Source: Chthoniobacterales bacterium
GTDB taxonomy: Bacteria > Verrucomicrobiota > Verrucomicrobiia > Chthoniobacterales > JAATET01
Direction of reading: 5' to 3'
DNA length: 64,000 nt
Assembly (NCBI GenBank): GCA_015655545.1
Contig: JAATET010000071.1
Coordinates: forward strand, 66,526 to 130,525
The notes beneath the pieces are model-generated. The model did no database searches, was not told where the DNA came from, and was given only the letters and a program-made list of their open reading frames with translations. Positions 27,777-37,213 of the stretch are shown piece by piece (the first letter of the stretch is position 1; each line of letters starts with the position of its first letter). The position numbers were made by a program, and so were the translations under genes.

Positions 27777-28094
27777 TCAGAGCAGATAGAGAACGATGAG
27801 AGCTCCCAACACCAACAGAAGAACCGCACAGATTGCCACCCCTGCAATGCGGATTAACCTTTCATTGATTTTCCCTTGAAGCGCAGTTCCGATGGCCGCG
27901 TAGAGGATAGGAATCGCGAACAGCCAGAGCACATGAGCCGCCAGAAACTGGGCCAGTTTGGCAAGCACCTCGGGCTGCACATTCTTGTGCTCGATCTTCA
28001 CGAGCAAATGCAGGACGGGGCCTCCCAAGGTGACGATCAGAAGTTGAGTAAGAGCAAGAACTCGCGCCTTCGACATGGGATTGAACTCAGGCAT
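27777..28094 (-). CDS. Small integral membrane protein, unknown
   Basis: About 105 residues from ATG 28094; starts at 28187 or 28076 are also possible. Three hydrophobic segments are clear: VLALTQLLIVTLGGPVLHLL, FLAAHVLWLFAIPILYAAIG and IAGVAICAVLLLVLGALIVL. Charged loops (KIEHKNVQPEVLAKLAQ; QGKINERLIR) separate them. No family recognised. It stands alone on the minus strand with its own terminator. Confidence 0.65.
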   Translation of the reverse strand: MPEFNPMSKARVLALTQLLIVTLGGPVLHLLVKIEHKNVQPEVLAKLAQFLAAHVLWLFAIPILYAAIGTALQGKINERLIRIAGVAICAVLLLVLGALIVLYLL

Positions 28095-28230
28095 ATCCCT
28101 TGAAATATTCAGAAGCAACCTTTCGCTGGTTGGTGCGACTCGGGCCGCAACGCAAGCGGGAGCATTATCTTTATCATTGCCCCACACGCGGGGCTAGTCC
28201 TCGCGATGTATTGCTGGTTAACTATCGGCT

Positions 28231-28548
28231 ATGAATATGGACGCGATCATCGAAGCCCGCCGCAAGTCCATCGCAGCGTCGATTCATTCGATCAATACAG
28301 CGGAGATGAAGACGCTCGGCGAAACGCTCTTCCCGTATCACGACGATCCATGGCGCGAGGCGTTCTTCGAATTCCTCGCGCAAAACCCCCACGGCAGCTT
28401 TTACCACGCGACGACCGGCGACGGCGTGGAAATTCTCTATTGCCACGACAAGAGCAAAGGCATCTGGTTCGTGCCGAAAAGTGGCGTCGGTCCCTTGCAG
28501 GCCACCGGCCTGAAAGTCATGAACGAGGCCGTCCTCGGCGGCGGCTGA
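28231..28548 (+). CDS. Conserved-looking small soluble protein, unknown
   Basis: 105 residues. The start is MNMDAIIEARRKSIAASIHS; the middle (FFEFLAQNPHGSFYHATTGD) and the end (GIWFVPKSGVGPLQATGL) have a normal, non-shadow composition. No motif recognised. It precedes the PPK2 gene by 30 bases on the same strand and may be its first operon partner. Confidence 0.7.
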   Translation: MNMDAIIEARRKSIAASIHSINTAEMKTLGETLFPYHDDPWREAFFEFLAQNPHGSFYHATTGDGVEILYCHDKSKGIWFVPKSGVGPLQATGLKVMNEAVLGGG

Positions 28549-28578
28549 AATCCTCTCCAACGCCATTCCCTCCCCCCA

Positions 28579-29484
28579 ATGAAAACCAGCAAAGTCATCG
28601 AAGCCGCCCGCCGCCTTTCCAAACCCTACCGCGTCACGAACGGGAAAAAATTCCGGCTCGAGGACTTCGATCCCGGCGACACGGGCGAATTGAAATCCGA
28701 TGACAAGCCGCGCGCAAAGGAGGCGCTGCGGACGGGCATCGAGGCGCTCGCAAAGCTGCAGGACGTGCTCTACGCGCAGGATCGCTGGTCGCTGCTGCTT
28801 GTCTTCCAGGCGATGGACGCGGCCGGCAAGGACGGGACGATCAAGCACGTCATGTCGGGCATCAATCCGCAGGGGTGCCAAGTCTCGTCGTTCAAGTCGC
28901 CGACCAGCACGGACCTCGATCACGACTACCTCTGGCGCTGCATCAAGGAATTGCCCGAACGCGGACGCATCGGCATTTTCAATCGCAGTTATTACGAAGA
29001 AACGCTCGTGGTGCGCGTGCATCCCGAGTTTCTCGCGGGGCAAAAACTTCCGGAAGAATGTGTGACGAAAGCCATCTGGGACGAGCGGTTTCAGGACATC
29101 CGCGGCTTTGAGCGCTACCTGCGCCGCAACGGCACCATCGTCCTTAAATTCTTTCTCAACGTCTCGAAGGAGGAGCAGGAAAAGCGCTTTCTTGCGCGGC
29201 TCGACCTGCCCGAGAAGAACTGGAAATTCTCCGCCAGCGACTCGAGGGAGCGCGGATTCTGGGACGACTACATGAAGGCCTACGAGGACATGATCCGCAA
29301 GACCGCGACGAAGGAATCGCCGTGGTATGTCGTGCCGGCGGACAACAAATGGTTCACGCGCGTGGTCGTCGCCGCCGCGGTGATCGATGCTTTGGCCTCG
29401 CTGGATCTTCGCTATCCGAAGGTCGGCGCGGCGAAGAAAGAGGAACTCGCCGAGGCTCGCAAACTCCTGCTCGAGAGCAAATGA
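28579..29484 (+). CDS. Polyphosphate kinase 2 family protein
   Basis: 301 residues, normal for a one-domain PPK2. Walker A is FQAMDAAGKDGTIKHVMSG and the Walker B/lid region GIFNRSYYEETLVVRVHPEF, followed by KFFLNVSKEEQEKRFLARL and SASDSRERGFWDDY. PPK2 enzymes use polyphosphate to phosphorylate nucleoside mono- or diphosphates, or run the reverse. The subclass cannot be fixed by eye. The stop overlaps the SulP start (ATGA). Confidence 0.94.
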   Translation: MKTSKVIEAARRLSKPYRVTNGKKFRLEDFDPGDTGELKSDDKPRAKEALRTGIEALAKLQDVLYAQDRWSLLLVFQAMDAAGKDGTIKHVMSGINPQGCQVSSFKSPTSTDLDHDYLWRCIKELPERGRIGIFNRSYYEETLVVRVHPEFLAGQKLPEECVTKAIWDERFQDIRGFERYLRRNGTIVLKFFLNVSKEEQEKRFLARLDLPEKNWKFSASDSRERGFWDDYMKAYEDMIRKTATKESPWYVVPADNKWFTRVVVAAAVIDALASLDLRYPKVGAAKKEELAEARKLLLESK

Positions 29485-31193
29485 GCGCGACCGCAGCCAG
29501 CGAAGTGCGGCGCTGGTGCGGAATTTTTCCCGCAGCCCAATGGCTGCGAAATTACGATCGGTCGTGGTTGCGGGGCGACACGGCGGCGGGTGTGACGCTC
29601 GCGGCCTATCTGCTGCCATCCGCGCTCGGCGATGCCTCGCTGGCCGGACTTCCGCCGGAGGCGGGCCTTTACGCGTGCCTGTTCGGCGGGCTGGTGTTCT
29701 GGCTCTTTTGCAGCTCGCGGCATACGTCGATCACGGTCACCTCCGCGATCTCGCTGCTCGTCGGTTCAACGCTCGGTGGACTTTCGGGCGGCGATCCGTC
29801 GCGCTATGCCGCGCTGGCGGCGGGCGCGGCGCTGCTCACGGCGGCCATCGCATTCCTCGCGTGGCTGGCGCGCGCGGGTTCGGCGGTGAGCTTCATCTCG
29901 GAGAGCGTGATGACCGGTTTCAAGGCCGGCGTCGCGCTGCATCTGGCGAGCACGCAACTGCCGAAGCTCTTCGGTGTGACGGGCGGGCACGGCGATTTCT
30001 GGGAGCGCATGCACGTCTTTCTCCGGCACCTCGGCGAAACGAACGCGACCTCGCTCGTGCTTGGCTGCGCCGCGCTCGCACTGCTCCTGCTCGGAAAAAA
30101 ACTTCTGCCGAACAAGCCGGTCGCGCTCTTCGTGGTCATCGCCGGCATCGCCGCGGCGACGTTCATCGACCTCGGCTCGCACGGCGTAAAACTGCTCGGC
30201 GAAGTGCCGCGCGGCCTGCCCATGCCGGCGTTGCCCGCGGTGAATTTCGACGACCTCGACGACCTGCTGCCGCTGGCGCTCGCCTGCTTCCTCCTCGCGG
30301 CGGTGGAGACGGCGGCGATCGGGCGGATGTTTGCCGAGAAGCACGGCTACCGCCTCGACCCGAACCAGGAATTTCTCGCGCTCGCCGGCGCCAATCTCGC
30401 CTCGGGCCTCGGCCGCGGCTTCCCGATCAGCGGCGGCATGTCGCAGTCGCTCGTGAACGAAAGCGGCGGCGCGCGCACGCCGCTCTCGGGCTTGATCGCG
30501 TCGGGCATCATCCTGGTCGTCGCGCTCTTTTTCACCGACCTGCTCCGTAATCTCCCGCAGCCCGTGCTCGCGGCCGTCGTGCTCATGGCCATCGCGAGCC
30601 TCGTGAAGGTGAAGGAACTCGCGCGGCTCTGGCGGGTGCATCGCGGGGAATTCCTCGTCGCCATGGCCGCGCTGCTCGGCGTGCTCGGAGCCGGATTGCT
30701 GAAGGGCGTGCTCATCGGCGCGGTGATCTCCATCGTTCTGCTCATCCGGCGCGTTTCCAAGCCGCACGTCGCCTTTCTCGGCCGCATTCCCGGCACGCGC
30801 CGCTACTCGGACCGCGAACGCCATGCCTCCAATGAACCGACGCCCGGCGTGCTCGCCTTCCGCGTCGAGGCCGGCATCGTCTATTTCAATGCCGAGCATG
30901 TCTTCGACACCGTGCTTGCCCGTCTCGACACCGCGCCGGAGCCCATCCGCATCGTGATCGGCGATCTCTCCGCCTCCCCGCAGGTGGACATGGCCGGCGC
31001 GCGCATGTTTCTCGCGCTGCAGACGGAACTCGCCAAACGCGGCATCGCTTTCCGCCTCGTCGAGGCGCGGTCCGCCGTGCGCGACATGCTGCGGGTCGAG
31101 GGCATCGGGGAGAAAGCCGGCCATATCGACCGCTTCACGATGCTCGCCGACGCGATTGACGATTTCCAAAACGAAAACGACACCAAGCCATGA
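29481..31193 (+). CDS. SulP-family anion transporter with STAS domain
   Basis: 570 residues from ATG 29481, which overlaps the PPK2 stop. It has about 11-12 TM helices: AAGVTLAAYLLPSALGDASL, LPPEAGLYACLFGGLVFWLF and ESVMTGFKAGVALHLA are characteristic SulP segments, and ALAGANLASGLGRGFPISGG is another conserved block. From about residue 460 a cytoplasmic STAS domain runs (GVLAFRVEAGIVYFNAEHVF, VDMAGARMFLALQTELAKRG). Substrates in the family are sulfate, bicarbonate or dicarboxylates; none can be assigned here. Sulfate release by the sulfatase elsewhere is suggestive only. Confidence 0.93.
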   Translation: MSATAASEVRRWCGIFPAAQWLRNYDRSWLRGDTAAGVTLAAYLLPSALGDASLAGLPPEAGLYACLFGGLVFWLFCSSRHTSITVTSAISLLVGSTLGGLSGGDPSRYAALAAGAALLTAAIAFLAWLARAGSAVSFISESVMTGFKAGVALHLASTQLPKLFGVTGGHGDFWERMHVFLRHLGETNATSLVLGCAALALLLLGKKLLPNKPVALFVVIAGIAAATFIDLGSHGVKLLGEVPRGLPMPALPAVNFDDLDDLLPLALACFLLAAVETAAIGRMFAEKHGYRLDPNQEFLALAGANLASGLGRGFPISGGMSQSLVNESGGARTPLSGLIASGIILVVALFFTDLLRNLPQPVLAAVVLMAIASLVKVKELARLWRVHRGEFLVAMAALLGVLGAGLLKGVLIGAVISIVLLIRRVSKPHVAFLGRIPGTRRYSDRERHASNEPTPGVLAFRVEAGIVYFNAEHVFDTVLARLDTAPEPIRIVIGDLSASPQVDMAGARMFLALQTELAKRGIAFRLVEARSAVRDMLRVEGIGEKAGHIDRFTMLADAIDDFQNENDTKP

Positions 31194-31846
31194 CGAACCA
31201 TTCCTCCCGCAACCGCATTCTCGACCCGCTCGAACGCTTCTCGGAGATCGTCTTCGGGCTCATCATGGTGCTCTCTTTCACCGGCGCATTGAGCGTGGCG
31301 AACGTCGGACGTGACGACATCCGCGTCATGCTGATCGGCGCGATCGGCTGCAATCTCGCGTGGGGAATCATCGACGCGGCATTTTATCTCATCGCCTGCG
31401 TGGCCGAGCGGGGGCGCAACGCGGACATCCTGCGCCGCGTGCAACAGGCCGCCGATCCGGAGCGCGCGCAGCGCATCATTGCCGAGGCCCTGCCGGAGCC
31501 GGTCGCCGCGGCTTTGCAATCCGCGGACTTCGAGCGGGTGCGCGAACATTTGAAGACATTGCCAGGGCCTGCCGGCAGGCCGCGGCTCACGGTAGAAAAC
31601 TGGCGGGGCGCAGCGGGCGTGTTTCTGCTCGTCTTTCTCTCCACGTTCCCGGTGGTCGTGCCATTTCTTTTCATGCAAAACACAGGGCTGGCGTTGCGCG
31701 TCTCGAACGGTGTTGCCATCGCGATGCTCTTCGGCGCGGGCTATATGCTGGCCGGTTACGCCGGAATGCGACGCGTTCCCACCGGCCTCGTGATGGTCGG
31801 CATCGGAGCCGCACTCGTCGCGATCACCATTGCCCTCGGAGGCTGA
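31190..31846 (+). CDS. VIT1/CCC1-like membrane protein
   Basis: 218 residues. LERFSEIVFGLIMVLSFTGA followed by IGAIGCNLAWGIIDAAFYLI recalls the first helices of VIT/CCC1-type iron/manganese transporters. A helical soluble insert (VQQAADPERAQRIIAEALPE...) and three more TM helices follow (GVFLLVFLSTFPVVVPFLFM). Metal transport is possible but family assignment is moderate. It overlaps the SulP stop by four bases. Confidence 0.7.
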   Translation: MTNHSSRNRILDPLERFSEIVFGLIMVLSFTGALSVANVGRDDIRVMLIGAIGCNLAWGIIDAAFYLIACVAERGRNADILRRVQQAADPERAQRIIAEALPEPVAAALQSADFERVREHLKTLPGPAGRPRLTVENWRGAAGVFLLVFLSTFPVVVPFLFMQNTGLALRVSNGVAIAMLFGAGYMLAGYAGMRRVPTGLVMVGIGAALVAITIALGG

Positions 31847-31901
31847 TTTTCATGCGAATAATCTCGAAAAGCCGCAGAATGCACGATCCACTCACGTTGC
31901 C

Positions 31902-32267
31902 ATGGACGGCCTAAGTTACTTCGCGCTCGCGATCCTCTTTTTTGTCGTGCTGGTCCTCGCCTACGGGATGATCGCGATTCACGACATCCCTTACCATATC
32001 GCGAAGGCGCGGAATCACCCGCATCAGGACGCCATCCACGCCGGCGGCTGGGTGAGCCTGTTCACGCTCCATGCCATCTGGCCCTTCCTCTGGCTCTGGG
32101 CCTACTCCTACCATCCCGAGCACGGCTATGCGGGGAAGCCTCGCGACAGCGCCGGCAAAGCCGCGCCGGACATGGCACCCACCACGCCCGCGACAGCCGC
32201 GCTCGAAAAGCGAATCGCCGAACTCGAGGCCGAGCTGAAGCAGTCAAAAGCTCCGAAGTCCGAATAG
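31902..32267 (+). CDS. DUF3302 inner-membrane protein
   Basis: 121 residues from the internal ATG 31902 (MDGLSYFALAILFFVVLVLA). It has two TM segments and the conserved block IHDIPYHIAKARNHPHQDAI then HAGGWVSLFTLHAIWPFLWL. The tail is Lys/Glu-rich with a short coiled coil. DUF3302 proteins (E. coli YibI/YiaW type) are regularly encoded just before an HlyD-like protein, exactly as here, with one base between stop and next start. Confidence 0.88.
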   Translation: MDGLSYFALAILFFVVLVLAYGMIAIHDIPYHIAKARNHPHQDAIHAGGWVSLFTLHAIWPFLWLWAYSYHPEHGYAGKPRDSAGKAAPDMAPTTPATAALEKRIAELEAELKQSKAPKSE

Positions 32268-32268
32268 C

Positions 32269-33402
32269 ATGGACCTCCTACTCATCCTCACCTACGCCGC
32301 GTTTGCCTACGCCGCCTTTCGGATTTTCCGCATTCCGGTCAACGGCTTCACCCTCCTCACCGCAGCGCTTGGCGGCATCGCGCTTATCGGCGCGTTGCTG
32401 CTCGGGATGAATTACAACCATCCCTTCACGAGCCAGGCCCGGTTTTACTTCACCACCACGCCGATCGTTCCCGGCGTGAGCGGCGTGGTGACCGAGGTGC
32501 CTGTCGAGCCGAACACGCGCCTGAAGGCAGGCGACGTGCTTTTCCGCATCGATCCGGAGCCGTTCGAAAACGCGGTGAAGGCGAAGGAAGCCGCGCTCGC
32601 CGATGCCCGGCAATCAACCAGCGAGCTGCAGGCGGCGGCGGAAACCGCGCAGAGACAATATCAATCCGCCCAGTCGGTCCGCAACGTGGTGAAGGATATT
32701 TTCGACCGCGCTACGAAGCTCATTGCGAGCGGCTCGATCTCACAGGCGCAGTTCGAGAAGGCGAAGAACGACTATCAAGCCGCCGACGCGTCCGCCCAGG
32801 CGGCCAAGGCTGAAGCCGAGCGGGCGCGCCTCCAGGCCGATGCCGTGATCCTCGGCGTCAATACCGAGGTCGCCCGCCTCCAGGCCGAACTCGACACCGC
32901 GAAGTTCAACCTCGAGCAGTCGGTCGTCCGCGCGCCGTCGAATGGCACGGTCGTGCAGATGTTCCTGCGGCCCGGCATGTATGCGGCATCCCTGCCCCTG
33001 CGGCCGGTCATGATTTTCATGCCCGACGAACCGCCGGTCTTCGCCGCGGCGTTCCTGCAAAACAGCGCCCAGCGCATCGAAGAAGCCTCGGACGCCGAGG
33101 TCATCCTGCCCTCGGTTCCGGGCCGTTTTTTCAAGGCCAAGGTCGATGCCGTCGGCGCCTACATCCCTCAGGGCCAGCTCCAGCCCAGCGGCAACCTCGT
33201 CGATCCCGAGCAGATCAAGGGCCATGGCCGCATGCTTGTTGTCGTTAAATTCACAGACGATCTCTCAAAATATCAAATCGTACCCGGTAGCACTGGCGAG
33301 GTGGCCATCTACACGCACCACATGCACCACCTCGCCATCATGCGAAAGGTGCTGCTGCGGATGAAGTCGTGGCTCTACTACATCTTCGGCGACGGCCATT
33401 AG
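32269..33402 (+). CDS. HlyD/EmrA-type membrane fusion protein (YibH/YiaV-like)
   Basis: 377 residues with an N-terminal TM helix pair (LLILTYAAFAYAAFRIFRIP; LLTAALGGIALIGALLLGMN). The lipoyl half-motifs are ITPIVPGVSGVV-like at VPGVSGVVTEVPVEPNTRLK and VVRAPSNGTVVQMFLRPGMY. A long alpha-hairpin runs between them (about residues 105-215). With the DUF3302 partner it matches YibI-YibH/YiaW-YiaV pairs. No inner-membrane pump or outer-membrane channel is adjacent. Substrate unknown. Confidence 0.9.
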   Translation: MDLLLILTYAAFAYAAFRIFRIPVNGFTLLTAALGGIALIGALLLGMNYNHPFTSQARFYFTTTPIVPGVSGVVTEVPVEPNTRLKAGDVLFRIDPEPFENAVKAKEAALADARQSTSELQAAAETAQRQYQSAQSVRNVVKDIFDRATKLIASGSISQAQFEKAKNDYQAADASAQAAKAEAERARLQADAVILGVNTEVARLQAELDTAKFNLEQSVVRAPSNGTVVQMFLRPGMYAASLPLRPVMIFMPDEPPVFAAAFLQNSAQRIEEASDAEVILPSVPGRFFKAKVDAVGAYIPQGQLQPSGNLVDPEQIKGHGRMLVVVKFTDDLSKYQIVPGSTGEVAIYTHHMHHLAIMRKVLLRMKSWLYYIFGDGH

Positions 33403-33437
33403 CCTCGCCGGCCTTTCAATCCAACCCAACCTTCCCC

Positions 33438-35027
33438 ATGAGCACCGCATCCCTCGACCTGTCCGCCCACGGCCTCACCGTCGCCGAGGTCCATCACAAC
33501 CTCGCCCCGAGCGCGCTCTACGAGCACGCGATCCGCTTCGAAAAGGACGCGAGCATCGCCGACAACGGCGCGCTCGTCGCCTACTCCGGCGCCAAGACGG
33601 GACGCTCGCCGAAGGACAAGCGCGTGGTCGAGCACCCCGAATCGAAGGACGACGTCTGGTGGGGCCCCGTAAACATCCCGTGCGACGAGCACACCTATCA
33701 AATCAACCGCCAGCGCGCGCTCGACTACCTCAATACCCGCGACCGCCTGTATTGCTTCGACGGCTTTGCGGGCTGGGACCCGAAGTATCGCATCAAGGTA
33801 CGTGTCATTTGCTCGCGGCCCTACCACGCGCTTTTCATGCACACCATGCTCATCCGCCCGACGAAGGCGGAACTGGCGGGCTTTGGCGAACCGGACTTCG
33901 TGATCTTCAATGCAGGCGCGTTTCCTGCAAACCGGCTGACGACCGGCATGGGCTCGACCACGAGCGTCGATCTGAACATCGAGGCGAAGGAACTCGTGAT
34001 CCTCGGCACGGAATACGCCGGCGAGATGAAGAAAGGCGTGTTCTCGGTCGCAAACTACCTCGCCCCGAAACAAGGCGTGCTCTCGATGCACTGCTCGGCG
34101 ACGGCCGACAAGGAGACCGGCGCCTCGTCGTTGCTCTTCGGCCTGAGCGGCACAGGCAAGACGACGCTTTCCGCCGATCCCAAGCGCCACCTCATCGGCG
34201 ACGACGAGCATTGCTGGAGCGACGACGGCATTTTCAACATCGAAGGCGGCTGCTACGCCAAGGCGATCAATCTTACTCCCGAGAGCGAGCCGGATATTTT
34301 CCAGGCCCTGCGCTTCGGAGCCGTGCTGGAAAACGTGGTGCTCGATGAGGATCACGATGTGGACTACACCGACACCAGCATCACGCTGAACACGCGCGGC
34401 GCGTATCCGATCGAGTTCATCGCCAACGCGAAAATCCCCTGCACCGCCGGTCACCCGACCAACGTGATCTTCCTCACCTGCGACGCCTTCGGCGTGCTGC
34501 CGCCGGTGAGCGCGCTCTCGCCCGCGCACGCGATGTATCACTTCATCAGCGGCTATACCGCGAAGGTCGCCGGCACCGAAATGGGCGTGACCGAGCCGCA
34601 GACCGTGTTCTCGCCGTGCTTCGGCGGGCCGTTCCTCGTCTGGCATCCGAGCAAATATGCCGAGCTGCTCGCGGAAAAAATGACGAAGCACAACGCGCGC
34701 GTCTGGCTCGTGAACACCGGCTGGGGCGGCGGCGGCCCCGGCGTCGGAAAACGCATCAGCCTCAAAAACACCCGCGCCATCATCGATGCGATCCACGACG
34801 GCTCGCTCGCGAAATCAAAAACGGAGAAGGATCCGGTATTCGGCTTCGACATCGTCACCGAATGCCCGAACGTGCCTTCGGAAATCCTCATTCCGCGCAA
34901 CGCCTGGACCGACAAAGCCGCCTACGACGCCACCGCAAAAAAACTCGCCGGCCTCTTCAACAAAAACTTCGAGACCTACGCTCCTGGAGCGAGTGCGGAG
35001 GTCAAGGCTGCGGCACCCGCGGCTTGA
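33438..35027 (+). CDS. pckA: Phosphoenolpyruvate carboxykinase (ATP)
   Basis: 529 residues from ATG 33438. Substrate- and metal-site blocks are all present: AYSGAKTGRSPKDKRVVEHP, AFPANRLTTGMGSTTS, the P-loop LFGLSGTGKTTLSADPKRHL, IGDDEHCWSDDGIFNIEGGC and VWLVNTGWGGGGPGVGKRIS. It converts oxaloacetate to PEP using ATP, the gluconeogenic entry step. Its position before an AspT-type exchanger may link C4-acid uptake to gluconeogenesis. Confidence 0.98.
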   Translation: MSTASLDLSAHGLTVAEVHHNLAPSALYEHAIRFEKDASIADNGALVAYSGAKTGRSPKDKRVVEHPESKDDVWWGPVNIPCDEHTYQINRQRALDYLNTRDRLYCFDGFAGWDPKYRIKVRVICSRPYHALFMHTMLIRPTKAELAGFGEPDFVIFNAGAFPANRLTTGMGSTTSVDLNIEAKELVILGTEYAGEMKKGVFSVANYLAPKQGVLSMHCSATADKETGASSLLFGLSGTGKTTLSADPKRHLIGDDEHCWSDDGIFNIEGGCYAKAINLTPESEPDIFQALRFGAVLENVVLDEDHDVDYTDTSITLNTRGAYPIEFIANAKIPCTAGHPTNVIFLTCDAFGVLPPVSALSPAHAMYHFISGYTAKVAGTEMGVTEPQTVFSPCFGGPFLVWHPSKYAELLAEKMTKHNARVWLVNTGWGGGGPGVGKRISLKNTRAIIDAIHDGSLAKSKTEKDPVFGFDIVTECPNVPSEILIPRNAWTDKAAYDATAKKLAGLFNKNFETYAPGASAEVKAAAPAA

Positions 35028-35030
35028 TGG

Positions 35031-36701
35031 ATGAGTTGGCTTTTCGAGCTGCATAAGACGCAGCCCATCGTATTCGCGATCGGCATGCTCGCGTTCGTGT
35101 GCGTGCTGGGCATGGCGCTTGGCAGCGTCAAGTTTCGGGGCATTGGGCTTGGCACGGCGGGCGTGCTTTTCGCGGGAATCCTGATTGGGCATTTCAGCGA
35201 GGAGGTGGATCACAAGACGCTCTCCTTCGTGAAGGAGTTCGGATTGATCCTGTTCGTATTCACCATCGGGCTTCAACTCGGTCCCGGCTTCTTCGCGGCG
35301 CTGCGCCAGCAAGGCGTGAAGATGAACGTGCTCGCCGCCTCCATTGTTGTTCTGGGCGCCATCGGGGCACCGCTGTCCGGCTGGCTGGCGGGCTTCGACC
35401 CCGCGGCGGTGCTGGGCATTTTCTCCGGAGCTTCAACAAATACACCTTCTCTCGGAGCGGCTGCTCAAACACTTGGCACCATGCCGGGCATTTCCCCGGA
35501 CCGCCTCACGCTTCCCGCACTCGCCTACGCGGTCACATATCCCGTCGCCATCGTCGGAATTATTGGCACGCTTCTCTTGCTCAAACAGATTTTTCGCATC
35601 GATCCGGTCCGGGAAGCTGCGGAGTTCGCCGCCAAAAATCAGCGACGCATAGAACCACTGGAACGTCGCACGCTCATCGTCACCAATCGGAATCTGGAGG
35701 GCATTCGTCTGGACGCCATCCCCGGGCGCCTGGAATCCGGCATCACTGTTTCCCGCATTCGCCACGGCGAGGAAACCCATGCGGCGACAAATGCGACGAC
35801 GATCCATCAAGACGATCTCCTCGTCGTCGTCGGCACCCCCACCGGCCTCGACCAATTCGAACGCGTGGTCGGCCAGCGAAGCGATGCCGATCTCGTCCTG
35901 TCGGACAATACGCTCACGACCCACCGCGTTTTTGTGACCGACCGCCAGGTGCTCGGCAAAACCGTGAGCGAACTCAACCTCGACGACCGCTTCGGCGTGG
36001 CGGTGACCCGCATCACCCGCGCCGATCTCGAAATGTCCGCCGTGCCCGGCCTGCGACTGCAGTTCGGAGATCAAGTCGTGATCGTGGGCCGCGAGGCGGA
36101 TTTGGATCAGGCGGCCATCGCGGTCGGCAATTCGCTCAAGGAACTCAATACGACGCAATTCATTCCCTTTTTCATCGGCCTCGTTCTTGGCGTGATCCTG
36201 GGCACCATGCCCATTCCTTTTCCCGGACTGCCGCATCCCATCAGCCTCGGCCTTGCCGGAGGCCCGCTCATCGTCGCGCTCATCCTGGGCCGCATCGGTC
36301 GCATCCGCCGTCAGGTCTGGCACATGCCGGTCAATACCAACCTCGCCTTCCGCGAATTCGGCATCGCGCTCTTCTTCGCCGCCGTCGGCCTCACCGCCGG
36401 CGCGAATTTCTTTGCCACGGTTTTCAGCGCGACCGGATTCAAATGGCTGATCACGGGCGCGTGCGTCACGGTGATTCCGCTCGTGCTCGTCGGCATCTTT
36501 GCGCGGGTGGCCTTGAAAATGAATTTTATGGACCTCAGCGGCCTGATCGCGGGAAGCATGACCGATCCCCCGGCTCTCGCCTTTGCCGCGAATATCGCGG
36601 GCTCCAATGCTCCCGCCGTCGGCTATGCCACGGTCTATCCGCTCACCACGCTGCTGCGCATCCTCGCGGCCCAGATCCTCGCAATACTCCTCTTCCGATA
36701 A
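35031..36701 (+). CDS. AspT/YidE-type transporter with two TrkA-C domains
   Basis: 556 residues. Two membrane halves (about 1-190 and 375-556) carry the duplicated AspT motif, e.g. EFGLILFVFTIGLQLGPGFF and GAAAQTLGTMPGIS in the first half, EFGIALFFAAVGLTAGANFF in the second. Between them lie two TrkA-C (RCK_C) domains (LESGITVSRIRHGEETHAAT; VAVTRITRADLEMSAVPGLR). Characterised members exchange aspartate for alanine or move other dicarboxylates; E. coli YidE/YbjL are uncharacterised. It starts three bases after pckA. A relic of its 3' end is duplicated 500 bases downstream. Confidence 0.92.
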   Translation: MSWLFELHKTQPIVFAIGMLAFVCVLGMALGSVKFRGIGLGTAGVLFAGILIGHFSEEVDHKTLSFVKEFGLILFVFTIGLQLGPGFFAALRQQGVKMNVLAASIVVLGAIGAPLSGWLAGFDPAAVLGIFSGASTNTPSLGAAAQTLGTMPGISPDRLTLPALAYAVTYPVAIVGIIGTLLLLKQIFRIDPVREAAEFAAKNQRRIEPLERRTLIVTNRNLEGIRLDAIPGRLESGITVSRIRHGEETHAATNATTIHQDDLLVVVGTPTGLDQFERVVGQRSDADLVLSDNTLTTHRVFVTDRQVLGKTVSELNLDDRFGVAVTRITRADLEMSAVPGLRLQFGDQVVIVGREADLDQAAIAVGNSLKELNTTQFIPFFIGLVLGVILGTMPIPFPGLPHPISLGLAGGPLIVALILGRIGRIRRQVWHMPVNTNLAFREFGIALFFAAVGLTAGANFFATVFSATGFKWLITGACVTVIPLVLVGIFARVALKMNFMDLSGLIAGSMTDPPALAFAANIAGSNAPAVGYATVYPLTTLLRILAAQILAILLFR

Positions 36702-36834
36702 ACTCCGAATCTGATCACGCATTTGTTTCCGCGGACATTGGCGAATTAGCGCGCGTCATCCCGTGATGGCAAAACAGTCCTGAACCTCAAACGAAACTCT
36801 TGCCTTTGCCGCCGACGCCCGGCAAAACGCCGGA

Positions 36835-37059
36835 ATGCGCCCCCTTCCCGCGATTTCTTCCCTTTTGACCCTTCTCCTTGCGTTCGGCATGGCGACCGCC
36901 TTCGTGAGCGGCACGACCGGCTGCTCGAATGCCCGGACGGAAGCGCTCCAGCGGCGGCAAGGTTGGTATAACGAGCGGTCCGCTAAGCGTGATCAGCGAC
37001 GTGCCATCCGAGCTCAGAACATGGATGAACGGACGGGCTTCACCCTGCCGGACATGTGA
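36835..37059 (+). CDS. Possible small lipoprotein
   Basis: 74 residues: a hydrophobic N-terminus (ISSLLTLLLAFGMATAFVSG) then TTGCSNAR, in which the Cys could be lipidated although the lipobox is weak. The rest is Arg/Gln-rich (LQRRQGWYNERSAKRDQRRA). No family known. It lies between the AspT-type gene and its duplicated tail. Confidence 0.45.
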   Translation: MRPLPAISSLLTLLLAFGMATAFVSGTTGCSNARTEALQRRQGWYNERSAKRDQRRAIRAQNMDERTGFTLPDM

Positions 37060-37126
37060 TTTTCCGGGATGGTTCCACGCTTCGGCGAAGAGCTGGAGGC
37101 GGCATTTTTCCGAGCTGATTTGTCGG

Positions 37127-37190
37127 GGCTACGCCATCGTCTATCCGCTCACCACGCTGCTGCGCGTCCTTGCGATTCTTCTTTCCATCA
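37127..37190 (+). pseudogene. Relic of the 3' end of an AspT-type transporter gene
   Basis: About 48 bases here match the end of the neighbouring transporter (36621-36668) with roughly five mismatches, and the frame reads GYAIVYPLTTLLRVLA against GYATVYPLTTLLRILA. Nothing upstream in this frame resembles the rest of the gene. It is the tail of a lost second copy. Confidence 0.75.
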
Positions 37191-37213
37191 ACGTCGAATC
37201 CCTGTCCGCGGAA

